A stretch of 59,767 nt of DNA from Prototheca cutis (taxonomy: Eukaryota > Chlorophyta > Trebouxiophyceae > Chlorellales > Chlorellaceae): the NCBI GenBank assembly GCA_002897115.2, contig BCIH01000011.1:778764-838530 (forward strand). The letters are read 5' to 3'. Below, piece after piece: positions 1 to 12,792 of the stretch (position 1 is its first letter; the number at the start of each line of letters is the position of its first letter). The position numbers and the translations under genes were made by a program. Under the pieces are notes generated by a model, which saw nothing but the letters and a program-made list of their open reading frames with translations, was not told where the DNA came from and did no database searches.

Positions 1-437
1 CAGAGGAACATCGCCAGAGTTTGGAACAGGTGGGATGTCTGATGGTGATAGGGCCGTGAGTTGCTTCTAGCTTGGTCTGGGCTCTCTGGCGAGGTGTGGG
101 CGNCACTCGGGAGTCAGTGTCACTGGTGGCATCAGCGAGCGTGTCCCGTTCCCATTGCATGACTGCATCCCCTGTGTGGGGATCCAGGTTGGTAGCGCTC
201 AGAGCTGACACGATTGTCGCCCAACAATCAATCGTCTACAGGTTCGTTTGGAGTTCCTACAGGCCCATGCAGCAGCAGTACGAGGACATGGTCGACAGAA
301 ACCTGCAGAACCCAGGCAACCCCGGTGCAGATGCTCTTCCCTGGGCCCGAGTGGGCAAACGNGACTGGGCCAAAGGCGACGCATTCGAGACGGTGATGGA
401 ATGGCTTTACGCGCGCATGCACGACTATGCACAGTAG
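1..437 (+). CDS. 3' end of an exostosin-like (GT47) glycosyltransferase gene, truncated by the window
   Basis: Only the last two exons lie in the window, about 1-29 and 242-437, joined by a GT-AG intron that splits an Arg codon (AG|G). The exon 1 reading QRNIARVWNR matches the RNIARHWRR segment just before the same intron in the full gene ending at 10488. The last exon ends with METVMEWLYARMH-like sequence, against MEWLYGRMVEG in the two neighbouring paralogues, so this is the C-terminus of a third family member. Both the intron position and its phase are shared with the paralogues. It contains one N. The catalytic part lies to the left of the window. GT47 enzymes are Golgi type II membrane glycosyltransferases; the substrate cannot be read from this fragment. 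Confidence 0.75.
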
Positions 438-848
438 TCCCAAGTCGATGGCGGTGCCGTTGTGGGCCTTGAGAGGAGCATGCAGGAGTTGCAGTTGTTG
501 TCAAGGTTCAGGACCCATGGCACGGGGTTCCATGGCATCCGTGCCTGATTTTGCATGGCCNCTTAAATCGGGATCATGGCAGGATGTATCCAGGCATTAG
601 GGAGGCATTAAACCGTGTGTAGGGAATAGAGTACTTGGAAAAAAAGTTTTGTGCTAAAAGGATCTTCCAAATGACTTCAAATGGACCATGAAAATCATCA
701 ACGGGTTTCCACCACAGCATGCTTCTGAGAACCTCCTAGTGGCCGGCCTTCCAGGCATGCAGTTCAGGCTGCTGCGAGGAGATAGAGGCAGCGCAGAATA
801 GTGTGCATGGTTCGGATTTGGCGGCCAGAATTGTCNAGTNCTTGGCCC
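438..848. other. 3'-to-3' intergenic spacer
   Basis: This spacer lies between the 3' ends of two converging exostosin genes. I see no gene, RNA or clear polyadenylation signal in it. Single Ns occur at about 561, 836 and 840. Confidence 0.5.
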
Positions 849-3800
849 TCAAACGCCTTCCACCATGCGGCCGTACAGCCACTGCATCACAGTGTGGAAG
901 GCATCGTGCTGTTCGAAATTGGGCAGCTCACGGACACGCTCNGGGATGCCGGTGACATTCAGGTCTGGCCGCTTGAGATTCTCCTCCATGACTTTCTGGC
1001 CTTCCGCAACCAGATATGGTGATGAGAACCATGCAAACCTGGGGAATGACAATGCGCATTGATTATCAGGNGAGCATGCCCGGTTGTCACTGGTGTGCAT
1101 NCACCACCTGTGGAAACATGCGCNAGCNCAGTATTTCCTAAACCGTTCAGNTCCCCACCATCCACGCACACCTGCGCCAGTGCCGTGCGATGTTTGCCTG
1201 CAATCTTTGCACCTCCTCTTGCGGGATCGCCTTCAGGATCTCCGGAGCCCTTGTCACGTCGTCAAACTTGATGCGCACTGCAGCAACCATGATGGAAATG
1301 GTGAGAAGNGGGGGGGTATACAGCATGAGCCGCCGACAAGGATTCTGGGACCCATGCCATTGACTGCTGAGCTTCAAGCAAAAGCCCAGACAGAAGCGTC
1401 CATTGCTGCTTGCCAATGCTGACTCCCCAGCATGCATCTGCTCCAAGAAAGATGGAGACTGGTGCATTTGCCCACCTGCACAGCCATCCCCCCCACCTGC
1501 ACAAGTCATGCTGCCATGCCCACCGTACCTGAGACATCGGCCTGGTCGACGACATTTGACATTGCAGGGTCGTTGAGATCCATAATCACCACAGGGATGC
1601 AGCCATGTAGGATGGCTTCCTCATATTTGGACGTCCAGCCCAGACCTGTGTTTGGGGGGGTGACGGGCGACGTTTGCCCTCGGAGTGATGACTTCCCACT
1701 GGGGCCACAATGCATTCACTCTGGGTCCACAGCACATCAAACATATTCTCAAACAGCGCCGTGACAGCCTCACTTACCAGGGATGGAGAAGCAAAAGGTG
1801 GACGTCAGCAAGAGCTCAGTGTATCCCGGACTGATTGACGCGTTCTGGTAGCCAAGCACCCAGATATTGTGCTTTTTGACCCAGTCCCCCTCCCATGCAA
1901 GCTTGGCAAGCGTCTGTCTCATGTTTCTGGAGTAGCCTGCACCATAGTCCTGCACAAAGAGTGGCAGCGGCGTTGCAGGATTCAGTGCCGTGGATGGGGC
2001 GAATGAGTCAAGGCCACGCCAACCAGCGGCCCCAAGGCGGGACACATCCCCGTGCATCCGTACCCCTGTGGCTCCACTGAACATGGCCAATCGGGTGCGC
2101 GGCTTTCCAGGTGCTCCCAGGAAAGGAGAGTTTACGTAGGAAATAGGCGCCTTGAACGCTGGGAGTACCATGTCTGCAACAGAGCAGTGTGCAGGAAGAG
2201 GTGGCACTCGATCCAATGGGTCGGTCAGCTCGCGGGTGGTGTGCATATCAGAGATACTTGCCCAGCCGCCTGTACCTTTCTTTGGATCATAGCAGGGATC
2301 CCAGCTCATCTGGTTGGCAAGGCCCTTTGGCTCATACACGGGATGGGAGTAGTTGATGCGATAGTCCATGAACCCTGCAAAGACAGGGTGGAACGGAAGG
2401 AACAATCTGTTCTGTTCGCTTGCATCGAATCAAAGTGTATGCCATGAGTGCCCACCACGGTTGGACCAAATGCATTCATGTGCTGAGTGCTGTGGAGTAG
2501 ATGGGCACGCCAGGCACCAGCCTGGTACTTCAAGATTCATGCAACACTTGAGGCAGCAGCCCAGCACTCACGCCGGCTTGCCCCTGGCATCGGCGATGTT
2601 AACAGCCACTGTCCAAGCCGCCATGTGCATGAACCGGCCCCGATTTTGTCCAGAACCCTGGTAGCATCCCCACTGGAAAGCAACTTCCAGGCAGCACCAC
2701 AACATGGAGGCGGCTCATGTGAAATGCAAGGCCACCCAGGAACAGTTCATCCGAGCCATTGGCTACTCACAAGCTTCAGCGTAGGAAGAATGGTTCGCAT
2801 CCTTGCGTCCCCAGTGCGAAAGGATGATGGCGTTCTTCATGGGCTTGGGTATCCAGCAGGAGCCTTCATCGTGCACATTCAGCTGGTGGGAGAAGGGAGG
2901 GTGGAATGGCAGGATCTGGGGCCAGGTGCATCTCACCAGCAACGCACGNTANGATTTCCCAGAGGAGCCAGCAAAGCATGGCGGGATCGACATTGCTGTC
3001 TCCATGGCCCCTCCTGGCTGACTCAGTTTCCCAAAGCAGCACCCTCCTCCGTTACTCACGAATATGTGATCCCTGCCACCCTTCCGACTCCAGTAAGGGT
3101 ACTGCGCATTGAGCCAAATGTATGCCTCCTCCAGGAAATTGGAGCCGTGGACCGTCCATGTAAGCGCTGCGGNGCAAGTGGTCAGAGGTGAAATACGCTC
3201 AGGATACGGGGCAGTCNTGATTTCTGCCCAGTTCCTTTGACAAGCATGCGCATGTCTGGACCATGCCAGACACTGCTGTCAAGGAACCCGAACGCCCTCC
3301 ACACAGCCCAATAGCATTTCAATCTGCACAGACTCACTTGGACCGTAGTACGATGGCCCATCGGCAATAAACGTTGCGGGATTCATCAAACACACCACAT
3401 ATGTTGGCACGTAGAAAAAGTCCGCCTCCTGCACGAACAAGGGTGCTCCCTCAAGATGTGGAGTAAATATCGGGCATGCAATGTACCAGGCATCGACCAT
3501 ATGCAGAATCAACCGTCGTGCCTCGGGGTCCAGCGTGCGGTGTGGGCTCTGCAGCAGGCTCTCGTGGAACAAATANTCCACATCNTACACGTAGCTCCTT
3601 GTGTTGGTTACGTTCCCAGTGAAGAACCAGCGGTTGACGCACATGCCCCTGCTCAAGGTGGGTGACCGGTTTGCAGTCTCCATAGGCTGGAGGAGGTGGT
3701 AAGGTTTTTTGTTTGGGGCTCAGCCACCGACAGTTCGAACTCACTTGTAGTGCCTGTACTGAAGTAGGAGCGTGTTGTAGTCCGAGGGTAGCTCGTACAC

Positions 3801-5172
3801 CCAGATGAGTGGGCGCTTTCGTGTCTGGCCAGGCTCAGGCTCCTTGGCCGCCGGCGTCCGCACGTGCAGCTTGAGCCAAGGCCGGGTCTCCTCCAGGCCG
3901 GGGCTGTCTGGGACGCCCTCCATGCGGTAGGCACAGTCGTGCCCAAACCAGCCGTCATGGCACTTGCAAAAGCCATGCAGGCACTCCCCGTGGCCATTGC
4001 ACTGGTTCGGGCATGTTTGCTCGGTGATGATCTCACAGATCCTGCCCTCGAGCCCATCTGCCAGGCACTGGCAGCTGATATCGGGCTCGGGGATGGTGCA
4101 CCAGCCTCTGGGACCAAACAGTTGATCGTACGACACGTGCCCAAACATGATTTTGGTCCCATTTGCCAGCGTGTTGGGCTGGCAGAACCGGGTCATCGGC
4201 CTGCCCTGTCTCTCTGGCGGCGCGCCCGGCAGGGCCATGGGCCCTGCGGGGATCCGGCCCATGGGGGTGTGGGAAGGGCAGTAGCACATGGAGACGTCAT
4301 CGTCACAAGTCCCGGCACAAAGAGTGAAGTACACATCTGCTGGGATGTACTTCAGCGCCGTCCTGTTGACAGCAAACTCTTCGAGATCTGACATGTTGTA
4401 GGTGCGGCCTTCCATCTTGAACCCCGCGTTTCTGGTGACGGCATCTGCGCACGGCCGTTTCTTGCGAATGGTGCACCCAAACCCAGTCCAGCCTGCCAAG
4501 ATCAGGTCGAGACGGTGTAAAAGGGATGACTTCAGGCTGTGGAAGACAAGAGCGACCACTGCACAAGCAAAGCCGTTCCAACGACGCACCCCCCGTCCCA
4601 ACCTGCAGCACACTGGCAAAAGCCCTTGGTCGCCACGCAGTTGCCGACATGGTTGCAGTCCAGCACACAGGACAGATTGCCTTTCGGCGGGCTCACGGCC
4701 GGAATGGGCTTCTGGGCCATGTAGAGTGCACAGCCCTCGTGGATGAGGCCGTCGCATGAAGGGTGGGGGGCAGGGCCCCATATCAACCCACTTGTAGTGC
4801 TAGAGATCACGCCCAACGCATCAGCTCCTTTCTCCTTTGTGCTGTTCAACTATGGTTGCATGTGGGGATGGCATAGAGGCAGGTGCTGACTCATGGAGAA
4901 GGGCCAGTTGTGCAAGCATGGTAGACAGCTGTCCCACTTGGAAATTGGAATGGCCATCCCTGCAAGCCCAGACTCACCGTGCTGGAGACTGCCTGAGCGA
5001 CAAGGTGCTTGATTTCATGGCTGGCATGCCAATCGAACAGGAGCCATGCGGTTTCTCCCAGGGCAAGGAGGCCGACGCACACAAAGAGGACGGTTCTCGG
5101 ATGCAGGTTGCCCAACCCGGCGTGACCCGGCAAGCCTGCTGCCACTGCCATAGATCCCAAATGTGGTTTCAC
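849..5172 (-). CDS. EGF-containing exostosin-like (GT47) glycosyltransferase, type II membrane protein
   Basis: Exon 1 (about 5172-4978) encodes a short basic N-terminus and one hydrophobic anchor (TVLFVCVGLLALGETAWLLF), as in Golgi type II enzymes. A second Met 21 bases in could also be the start. The next exons carry Cys-rich EGF-like units (CNHVGNCVATKGFCQC; CNGHGECLHGFCKCHDGWFG). They are followed by the exostosin domain, which opens with PLIWVYELPSDYNTLLLQYR and includes HESLLQSPHRTLDPE, EADFFYVPTY, DEGSCWIPKP, GYTELLLTSTFCFSIPG and YEEAILHGCIPVVIMD. The final exon ends MEENLKRPDLNVTG...LYGRMVEGV at 849. About ten exons align with the divergent paralogue at 6076-10488, mostly with the same intron phases. 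The family transfers sugars to glycans or wall polymers in the secretory pathway; the acceptor is unknown. Several codons contain N. One intron after TLDPE appears to use a GC donor. Confidence 0.85.
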
Positions 5173-6075
5173 AAATATTCAAGTATGGGATCGAACCACG
5201 GGACGTTTGCCCCTTGCGTGTGGGACTGGGTATCAGGACAGCCCGCACACGTCAGTCCTGGCTAACGGGCGGGGCGGGCCCTGTTCGCAAATAAGCGGTG
5301 TGACATACTGCGCTCCACTGCACAGCTGCCTAAACAACCACAATTTCGATCAATGCAGTTCCGATGAGTCAAATTGACCCCTGGTCGCGGTGTTGTGCAG
5401 AGGCGCCATTCGAAATGCACCCGACCGAACCCCGTTCGGTTCTGGATTGAGACGGAGCCACACGGCTGCTAGGGCAGCGAGAATTCCCGATCGAATCTGG
5501 GATCAATCCGGATTTAGGGTGGTCATGGCATTGAAAAATTTGGATCTCTTTGTTCAGTATGTTCGATCCATGGAACCTGCTAGCCTGGGCGTTATGAGGC
5601 TTTGGCAGGCTGTACGAGCACCAAGAATTGCCCTGAGGAAGGTCCCCGTGCTGGACAGTACATGTTGAAACGTCGTGGCCTGAACATGGAGTGCTTCTGT
5701 GATGTGCCAGGCCGGTGGCATTCGTCGTTCACACCTCAGCGATCTCCGGCGCAGCCCCTCCTTGTCAGCAAAACACGAGCTTGCGAGGAACATGTCGCGT
5801 GCCTCGCAAACAGAGCAACCGTACTCATTCTGCTGTATACGAACGATTTCGTGTATGGAACCANTACTGCCATTGAACAGAACGAGGGAGATCGGCTCCA
5901 TTTCCCCGGCGTCGTCTGATCGTCCGGACTTGCGGCGATCTCCGTCCAATGCGCGAAAACGGCGATCAATTTCAACTTAAACATCCGGACTTCCCAAGGA
6001 GAGCCAAGCCCCAGCAACAGCACTTCGTTTCACTTTCTCAATGAATTTCTTAGAGGTTGGATCATCCATGCATGG
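5173..6075. promoter_or_regulatory. Shared upstream region of two divergent exostosin genes
   Basis: This 0.9 kb stretch separates the start codons of two head-to-head paralogues, so it must hold both promoters and 5' UTRs. I see no convincing open reading frame or defined motif. The sequence near 5189-5200 (GGGATCGAACC) resembles a reversed tRNA B box, but no tRNA fold could be built around it. Confidence 0.5.
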
Positions 6076-9000
6076 TTGGCGATATCTAAAATGACGGGCG
6101 TTCAGGGGCGGAAAAGCCCCGTTTGGACTGCCCTTGGTAGCAGACTGTTGCCGCTTGTTCTCATAGCAGGCGCAGTCCTTTTCGTCGTCTTGCAAGGGTC
6201 ATGGTATTTTTCGGGATTGCGCTCCTACATTCCGTCTCATGCGGCAGTGTCAAACACGCTGCTGGCCACGGTGCGATGGATTGTCGTGTCATCATGGGGG
6301 TTTCCATGGCCGCCCCGGATAAGTTCCCATGACGCGCTGCATGCTGCTGCGGAACAATGGCATCCTTCGCCTAGTATGGGCGCACTCCCGCAGATCAACA
6401 AGGCTACTGAGACATCGGAGTCTCTGTGGAATGCCCTGTCCCTAGCCAACAACACAGGCTCAGGGCCTGGCACGACGCTTGCCTGCCAAGGCGTGCTCCA
6501 CGCTGGGTGCGCTTCTTACGTAGCACAAGAGGCGATCCCCGCTGTCGGTCCCCTGAAAGGCACACATACGTGCGTGCTGCATTGCAATCGAGTTGGCAAC
6601 TGCCTAGGGACCAAGGGCATCTGTCAATGCCCTGCAGGTACGGTGCTTGAGAATTTATCACATGGCACTTGAGCCCAGGCATGCCCCTTGTTTTTCACTG
6701 TTTTTTTGGTAGTTACTAGCAAGATTTTGGCTCTTCACACGTGCAGGCTGGACCGGGCTGGGGTGCCATGTCCGGCGGAAGCGGCCATGCATCGGCACTC
6801 GGCGGCGTGACACCGGCTTTGAGATGCTAGGAAAGACCTACGATGAGGCAGGCCTGGAGGAGTTTATTGTCCCCGAGAACAGCACGGCGGGAGAACCGGT
6901 GTGGGCATTCCGGACCCTCTGTGCGGGGACATGCGATGAGGACATTGCCATGTGCTACTGCCCGTCCCACACACCCATGGGCCGAGTCCCACCGGACAGG
7001 CTGGCGCTGCCGGGCACCCCCGCAGTCAAGAATGGGCGGCCAATGAACTTTCTGTGCCAGCCCGCCGAGCTCGCGAACGGCACAAGCATCAGTTTTGGCA
7101 CCCGGCGATACAGCGAGTTGTTTGGGCCCGAGGGCTGGTGCATGGCGGAACGGCCTAACGTCACATGTGCATGCAGCAAGGACGGAATGGGTGGCCCATA
7201 CTGCGACATCCCCCACGAGTCAACGTGCCTTAACCAGTGCAATGGTCATGGGGAGTGTCAGATGGGCTTTTGCAAGTGCCATGACGGCTGGTTTGGACAC
7301 GACTGCGCCTACCGCATGGAGGGCGTCCCGGACAGCCCGGGCCTGGAGGAGACCCGCCCTTGGCTCCGGAACCACATTCACACGCCGGCAGCCAAGGAAC
7401 CAAAATCTGGCCAGATCCGCAAGCGGCCGCTCGTCTGGATCTACGAGCTGCCCTCGGACTACAACACGCTTCTCCTCCAGTATCGGGAAGAAAGGTAGGA
7501 GGGGCAGGTGTATCTGGCTTTGTCTAATGCAGATTGAGCGCCAAACTGAGTGCTTACATCCTCCAGAAGCCACCGGACACCACCGATTCCTGCAGGCACA
7601 AGTGTGTCAGCAGGATGTTTGGGGCCAAGAATGAGTCCATTCCGGTGAACGGGGTGTATGACCTCGAGTTTGCTATGCACGAGATACTGCTGCAGAGTCC
7701 CCATCGCACACTGGACCCCGAGGTGCGGGCGAGGCGGCTCGATCGGGCAGCCTGCTGCAATGATCATGGTTTTGACTGGCAATGACCAAGTCGCGTGCGA
7801 CCTGATTCCTTCTGCATCCACTGTGCAGGAGGCGGACTTCTTCTATGTCCCTGTCTATTCGATGTGTCTCATGGACCCGGTGTACAACAAGGCCGATGGG
7901 CCCTATTACTATGGTCCAGGTGGGCCAGCGCACTGGGCCAATCCCGGTACTACTATATGCAGGGCAGGCATGGCAACCGACGATGTACATTCCACTGTTC
8001 AGTGTCTTTTTGCTCACCATGCGTGACTCATCAATGGCTGCCTGCAGTTCAGAAATGGACGGTCCACGCATCAAACATGCTCGTGGAAGCCCAGATCTGG
8101 ATCAACGCGCACTACCCTTACTGGAGCCGGAAGGGTGGCAGAGACCACATCTGGGTGAGCCGCTTGGCTGTGTGTTAAAGGAGGGCATGCGACGTCTGTG
8201 TGTGTTTTGGGGGGGGGTTCACGAGTTGATTGCCAGATTTCATGGGCATGACCTGACTGGCCGCATGGTGTGCCAACGGAGATGGGGCGACCAGTGCTGC
8301 AGTGAGAACTGTCTGTATGATCAATCCGTGCGCCCCTAGACACGTAACTCAGCGTTGTGATCCCCAGCCTGCCCACGCTCCCTGTTGCTGCAGCTCAACA
8401 CACATGACGAGGGCTCTTGCTGGATGCCCAATTCCATCAGGAGCTCCATCATCCTGTCTTACTGGGGCCGGACCGACAAAAACCACAGTTCCTATGGCAA
8501 TGCTGGTGAGTGCTGACGACTAGAGACGTCAAATTGTGCGGGGCAAGTCGCCGGGGCAGCTGTGCATTCCAAGCTGGGCAGTGTGGAGTGGAATCATATG
8601 CATGAGACCAGATCTGCCGCGCTGCTTGTGTGCGTTGGGGTGGGGCCGGAGGTGCATGGTGATGGGGCTCTGGGCGCGCCTGCCGGCTACACTTCCCATC
8701 ACCCCGTTACCTTTCTCTGTGCAGGCTTCATGAATTACAGCGAAAACTATACTGATCCGCTGTATGATCCGGATGGGTCCCTAAGCAGGCTGGACTTGGA
8801 TCGACCATGCTACAACCCAACCAAGGGTGCGGTGGGTGGGGGGTTGTGTCTGGAGCAGCATGCCTTCCCTCGATGGCAGTGCAGTTCATATCAACACTTC
8901 CGTGCACTGCTGGACCCGTTTCCTGGTGCAGACTTCCTGGTGCCTACCATGAGGGCGCCTGACTTTTTTGCAAAGTCCCCCCTGTTCGGGGCGCCCACCA

Positions 9001-10488
9001 AAGCACGCACGCGGCTTGCGGTCTTCAGCGGGCTGATCTTTGTGAGTGGGGTTGGGGACGGGGCAGCAGGGGAGCAGTGAACTCTGGTGTGTGGTGGGTT
9101 CCAGTCCTCAAAGAACGTCGTCGAGTGTCGACCCTCCAGCACATTGCATGGAGCAGATGTGTCGTGGTGGCAGCTGCTGGCACCTGCCTGATGGGTCCCA
9201 TCCAGCCTCCCACGCNCCCATGCATACACTCAATAGTCTGACGCGTGCATGCCTATTCCTCTGTACCCATGCGGGGCGTGGGCATGGCCTATTCCCGGGG
9301 TATTCGCCAGCGAATGGCCGAACTGGCGTGGGCGGCTGACTGGGCGGGACGGCACGACATCTGGGTCATGGACTATGGCAACAAATCAACTGTCGGCTTT
9401 GCTGACCTGATGCTAACCTCCAAGTTCTGCATTTCCATTCCAGGTGTGTGTGTGAAGTGTGGGTTTGTGGTGCACTCTGTCTCTGCAGTGTTGGATGCGT
9501 TGTTGGTGAGCGATGACGAATGCACTGCTCCCGTTGCGTTGCTGTCTGGGCAGGCACTCGGGCAGCAGTGTCCCAAGGGTCGAGCCTGGATGCCATGTCT
9601 CCGCATGAAACGTTGCCTGGATGAGGTCGATCGCCTGGAACCCTCCCTTTGGGATTAGGGGCGACAGACGCCAAATCCCCAGGATGTGCACCGACCAGCT
9701 GCCAATCCCTGGGATGCGTCCCGCTCGCTCTCCTGTAGGCTACGGGTATACCTCCAAGTACGAGGAGGCCTTGCTTCATGGTTGCATCCCAGTGGTCATC
9801 ATGGACGTCGTAGAACCGGCGCTGTCCAACGTGGTGGACCCTACCGAGGTATCAGGTATGATGGGGGATGACTGGGGTGATTGGGAAAGGGAAGCTGGAA
9901 ACGAACCATGCTGCTTTAAACAGGCAGCGAGGACGGGACCATCNTTCCCCGCACCCTTTCATTGTGGGCGAGCTTGCATCCATTCCACCCCTTTCACTGC
10001 AGTCCGCATCATGTCCAAAGACTTGGAGCACATACCAGAGATTCTTACCAGCATCTCGCCGGAAGAGGTGGAACGGTTGCAGCGCAACATCGCCCGGCAC
10101 TGGCGCAGGTATGCAAATGGGGGCCGGAGAGAGGGGTGCACCGGTGTATGGGATGGGTGGTGCACAGAGGTCTCTCCCTGCTACTGCACGGACTGTGTGG
10201 TCCCTGACACGTTCCCCGAGGTCTTGATCCCATACACTCAAAAGCCCAATCTCAACACCCACCCCATGCAACATCACCGCCACAACGCTGCAATGCAGGT
10301 TTACGTACACATCCTACCCCTACTTCTCCGCAATAGCAAAGGGTGTGATGGAGCAAAACCTCAAGCTGCCGGACCTGAACGAGACATCGCTGCCGCCCCG
10401 CGAGCGGGAACTGCGCGACTTTACAGAGCAGGATGCCATGCAGACGCTGATGGAGTGGCTGTATGGCCGGATGGTGGAGGGGGTCTGA
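6076..10488 (+). CDS. EGF-containing exostosin-like (GT47) glycosyltransferase, type II membrane protein
   Basis: Exons read: about 6076-6637, 6747-7494, 7533-7722, 7829-7919, 8048-8154, 8394-8505, one from about 8724, one ending about 9444, then 9739-9855, 10003-10108 and 10299-10488. Phases are consistent wherever I checked them. Exon 1 has a basic N-terminus and a hydrophobic anchor (LLPLVLIAGAVLFVVLQG). EGF-like units follow (CNRVGNCLGTKGICQCPAGW; CNGHGECQMGFCKCHDGWFG). The exostosin domain starts at PLVWIYELPSDYNTLLLQYR and includes LLQSPHRTLDPEEADFFYVP, NTHDEGSCWMPNS and YEEALLHGCIPVVIMD. The segment 9030-9290 is uncertain: the paralogue has coding sequence there that I could not place. 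As for its neighbour, a Golgi glycosyltransferase role is inferred from the family; the substrate is unknown. Confidence 0.87.
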
Positions 10489-11060
10489 TCAGCCCCTGCT
10501 TCTCTGCTCGGGTGCCAGAGCCGCAGGTGGGGCGCCTGGCTTTCCCGACTGGTTGTGCCCCCGGCCAACTCAAAAGGTCTCTGGGCTGGGGCATCTTGCA
10601 TCCTGGGTAAAAGCTCTGGATTGCCCGAATGCATGTTGTTATGCGCAGAAGCTCCACCACTTGGTTTTGCACGGCTATGCGTTGCGTTGATTAGTGAGGA
10701 TTGTATCTCCACACTCTGGTTCACTCCCGAACACTCCCGGTCCAATGCTCCATTGCCCATGATGCAAGCATCAACTTAAACCTCGTCCATTCTTTACATC
10801 CCTGTAAAATCTCATATACACTAGGTTCTGGGACCCCAGGTGTTGCATGGCTCCCGTGGGGATAGGATAGGGAAGGCTTTCGTTGCCGGGGTGCTCGGCA
10901 CCGCTGTCAGTCTCCCGTGCGGTCCGGGTCTCGTACGTGTGCGCCATTTGACCGGCATCGTTCCGAGGGCTGGGTTCACCTAGGCTGGGCGTCAGCCCTA
11001 GAGAGTGCTTAAATCTACTCAAGAAAAATCGATGCTGCTACATTGGAAGATTTGGGCTGC
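10489..11060. other. Spacer: 3' UTR of the exostosin gene and 5' region of the dynein gene
   Basis: No gene was seen here. It holds a TGTAA polyadenylation-like signal at 10803-10807 and must contain the dynein heavy chain promoter. Confidence 0.5.
10803..10807 (+). terminator. Green-algal TGTAA polyadenylation-like signal
   Basis: TGTAA lies 315 nt after the stop of the upstream exostosin gene. TGTAA is the usual polyadenylation signal of core green algae; its position fits a 3' UTR of normal length. Confidence 0.45.
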
Positions 11061-12720
11061 ATGTGGAGCGTCGGGATGAACGAAGCGGTGGATCGCTTGG
11101 TCACCAAGGTGGGAGGAACCCAGCGGGCTTCACGTCCTACATGCATGTGATCAGGCAAAGGTCCTCTCATTGGTCCGGAATTGCTTCACAATCATTATAA
11201 TGCTTTGTGGTTGCAGATTGGCAGCTCTTTAGGGGCTTCTGTTTCAGATTCGGAGTTCTATGCCGGGTACGTGTCGGCGGTCGACCGACGGGGGCCCAGG
11301 TCCGAGCAACAATCGCGCATTGGTCAATCCATGTCGTGATCGTAGACTACTATTGATTATATACTTCACAGATCCATTAAGAGCACGCTGCTGGAGCGCC
11401 TAGATGGCAGTGGACGACGCGATGGCGTCGTCTGCTTGCTCCAGGTATTCGGCGCTTCCCCCGGGATTTTCTGTCGGGATTGTGGTTGCGCGACTCGCCC
11501 GTCCTCGGTCCGTCAATAAACGAGGCTTCTACACATGTTTGAAATCCCCAGACTCGGGAGCATGGCGACAAGAAGACCGCCGCGCTGGGGCCCGATCGGG
11601 TGAGCTCAGCGCCGGTGACATGGATAAGAGAGGCGGGGAAGGGGCCAGGAGGAGAAACCCCAAAGAACAGACCACAAAACTCTGGGGATTTCGAGACCAT
11701 GTGACATGCAGACTCTACCCATGGACACAAATCCGGGGATACATACCTTGCATTCCTGCAGAGAAGCCTCCTTGGCAGCAAAAAAGTGGCTGTCATTCAG
11801 GACGGAGTGAGTGGGCAGGGTGGTCTCTTCGTCCAGGAGGTCGTCCCTGAGGTGAGGTTGTGATGGTAATGCAGAGGACTGTCTGGGTTTCCCTTTCGTG
11901 CATGCCAACAAACCCATGCCCGATGACAGTGTGCGTGGCGAACCTCACCCCCAGGTCCTCCCCCTCCTGGACTCGCTGTTCTCAACGCTGGCCCCCGGGG
12001 CCAGCGCTGACCTGGCAGACATCCTGGCGGCGGTGGCCGGGTCGAGCGCAGAGGCGCTATCCTTCACACCCGTGGATGACCAGGGCGTGCAGAGTCTGGA
12101 CATGGGAGATCACAAGTCCTTTTCCAAGCTGGTGGCCGCAGAGCCCGAGCGCGCCGCGCACTGCGCGGTCCTGCTGGAGAGCTGGCTGCGGTCGCTGCAG
12201 GCCTATCTGTGCAAACCTCGCTCGNGCAGTACAGCCGCCGGTGGGCTGCGGGTCGAGCGTGCCCACTGGGTCCACCGCATGGCAGTGCTGGCGGCGGCGG
12301 TCGGCCGCAGCGAGGGCTACCACGCCCGGGTTGTCGTCGGGATCGTGACAGCCATGAAGAGTCCGCTGGCCACCGAGTGGCGGGCGTTGGTGCAAGCCCT
12401 GGCCGAAGCCCTGGCCGACGCCGAGGAGTGCCTGCAGTACCTGGACGCCATCCTTCAGACCATGCACACCTGCGCGCAAAGAAAGCTCGGCGACCTGCCT
12501 GGGTCGTTGACGTTCCTGGCCGCGACGTTGATGAAAGCGCACCAGCTCAGCAGGCACTTTGCTCAGGGAGCCGCTTTTTCTACCCTCCTCCAGGTATGGT
12601 GTTGGGGTCTGTGTGGGGCTTGTTTTGTGTGTTTGTGGGGGAAAACACTGTATATTCCATCAATTCCAATGTACTCCCACCTCCCTAGAACAGAAACACA
12701 TGCCCTGGCCCCCCGGCCAC

Positions 12721-12792
<72 letters not shown>

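Noticed and set aside
5185..5230. Possible tRNA (reversed B-box GGTTCGATCCC on the minus strand)
   Set aside because: The T-stem pairs poorly, and no A box, D-arm or acceptor stem could be found.
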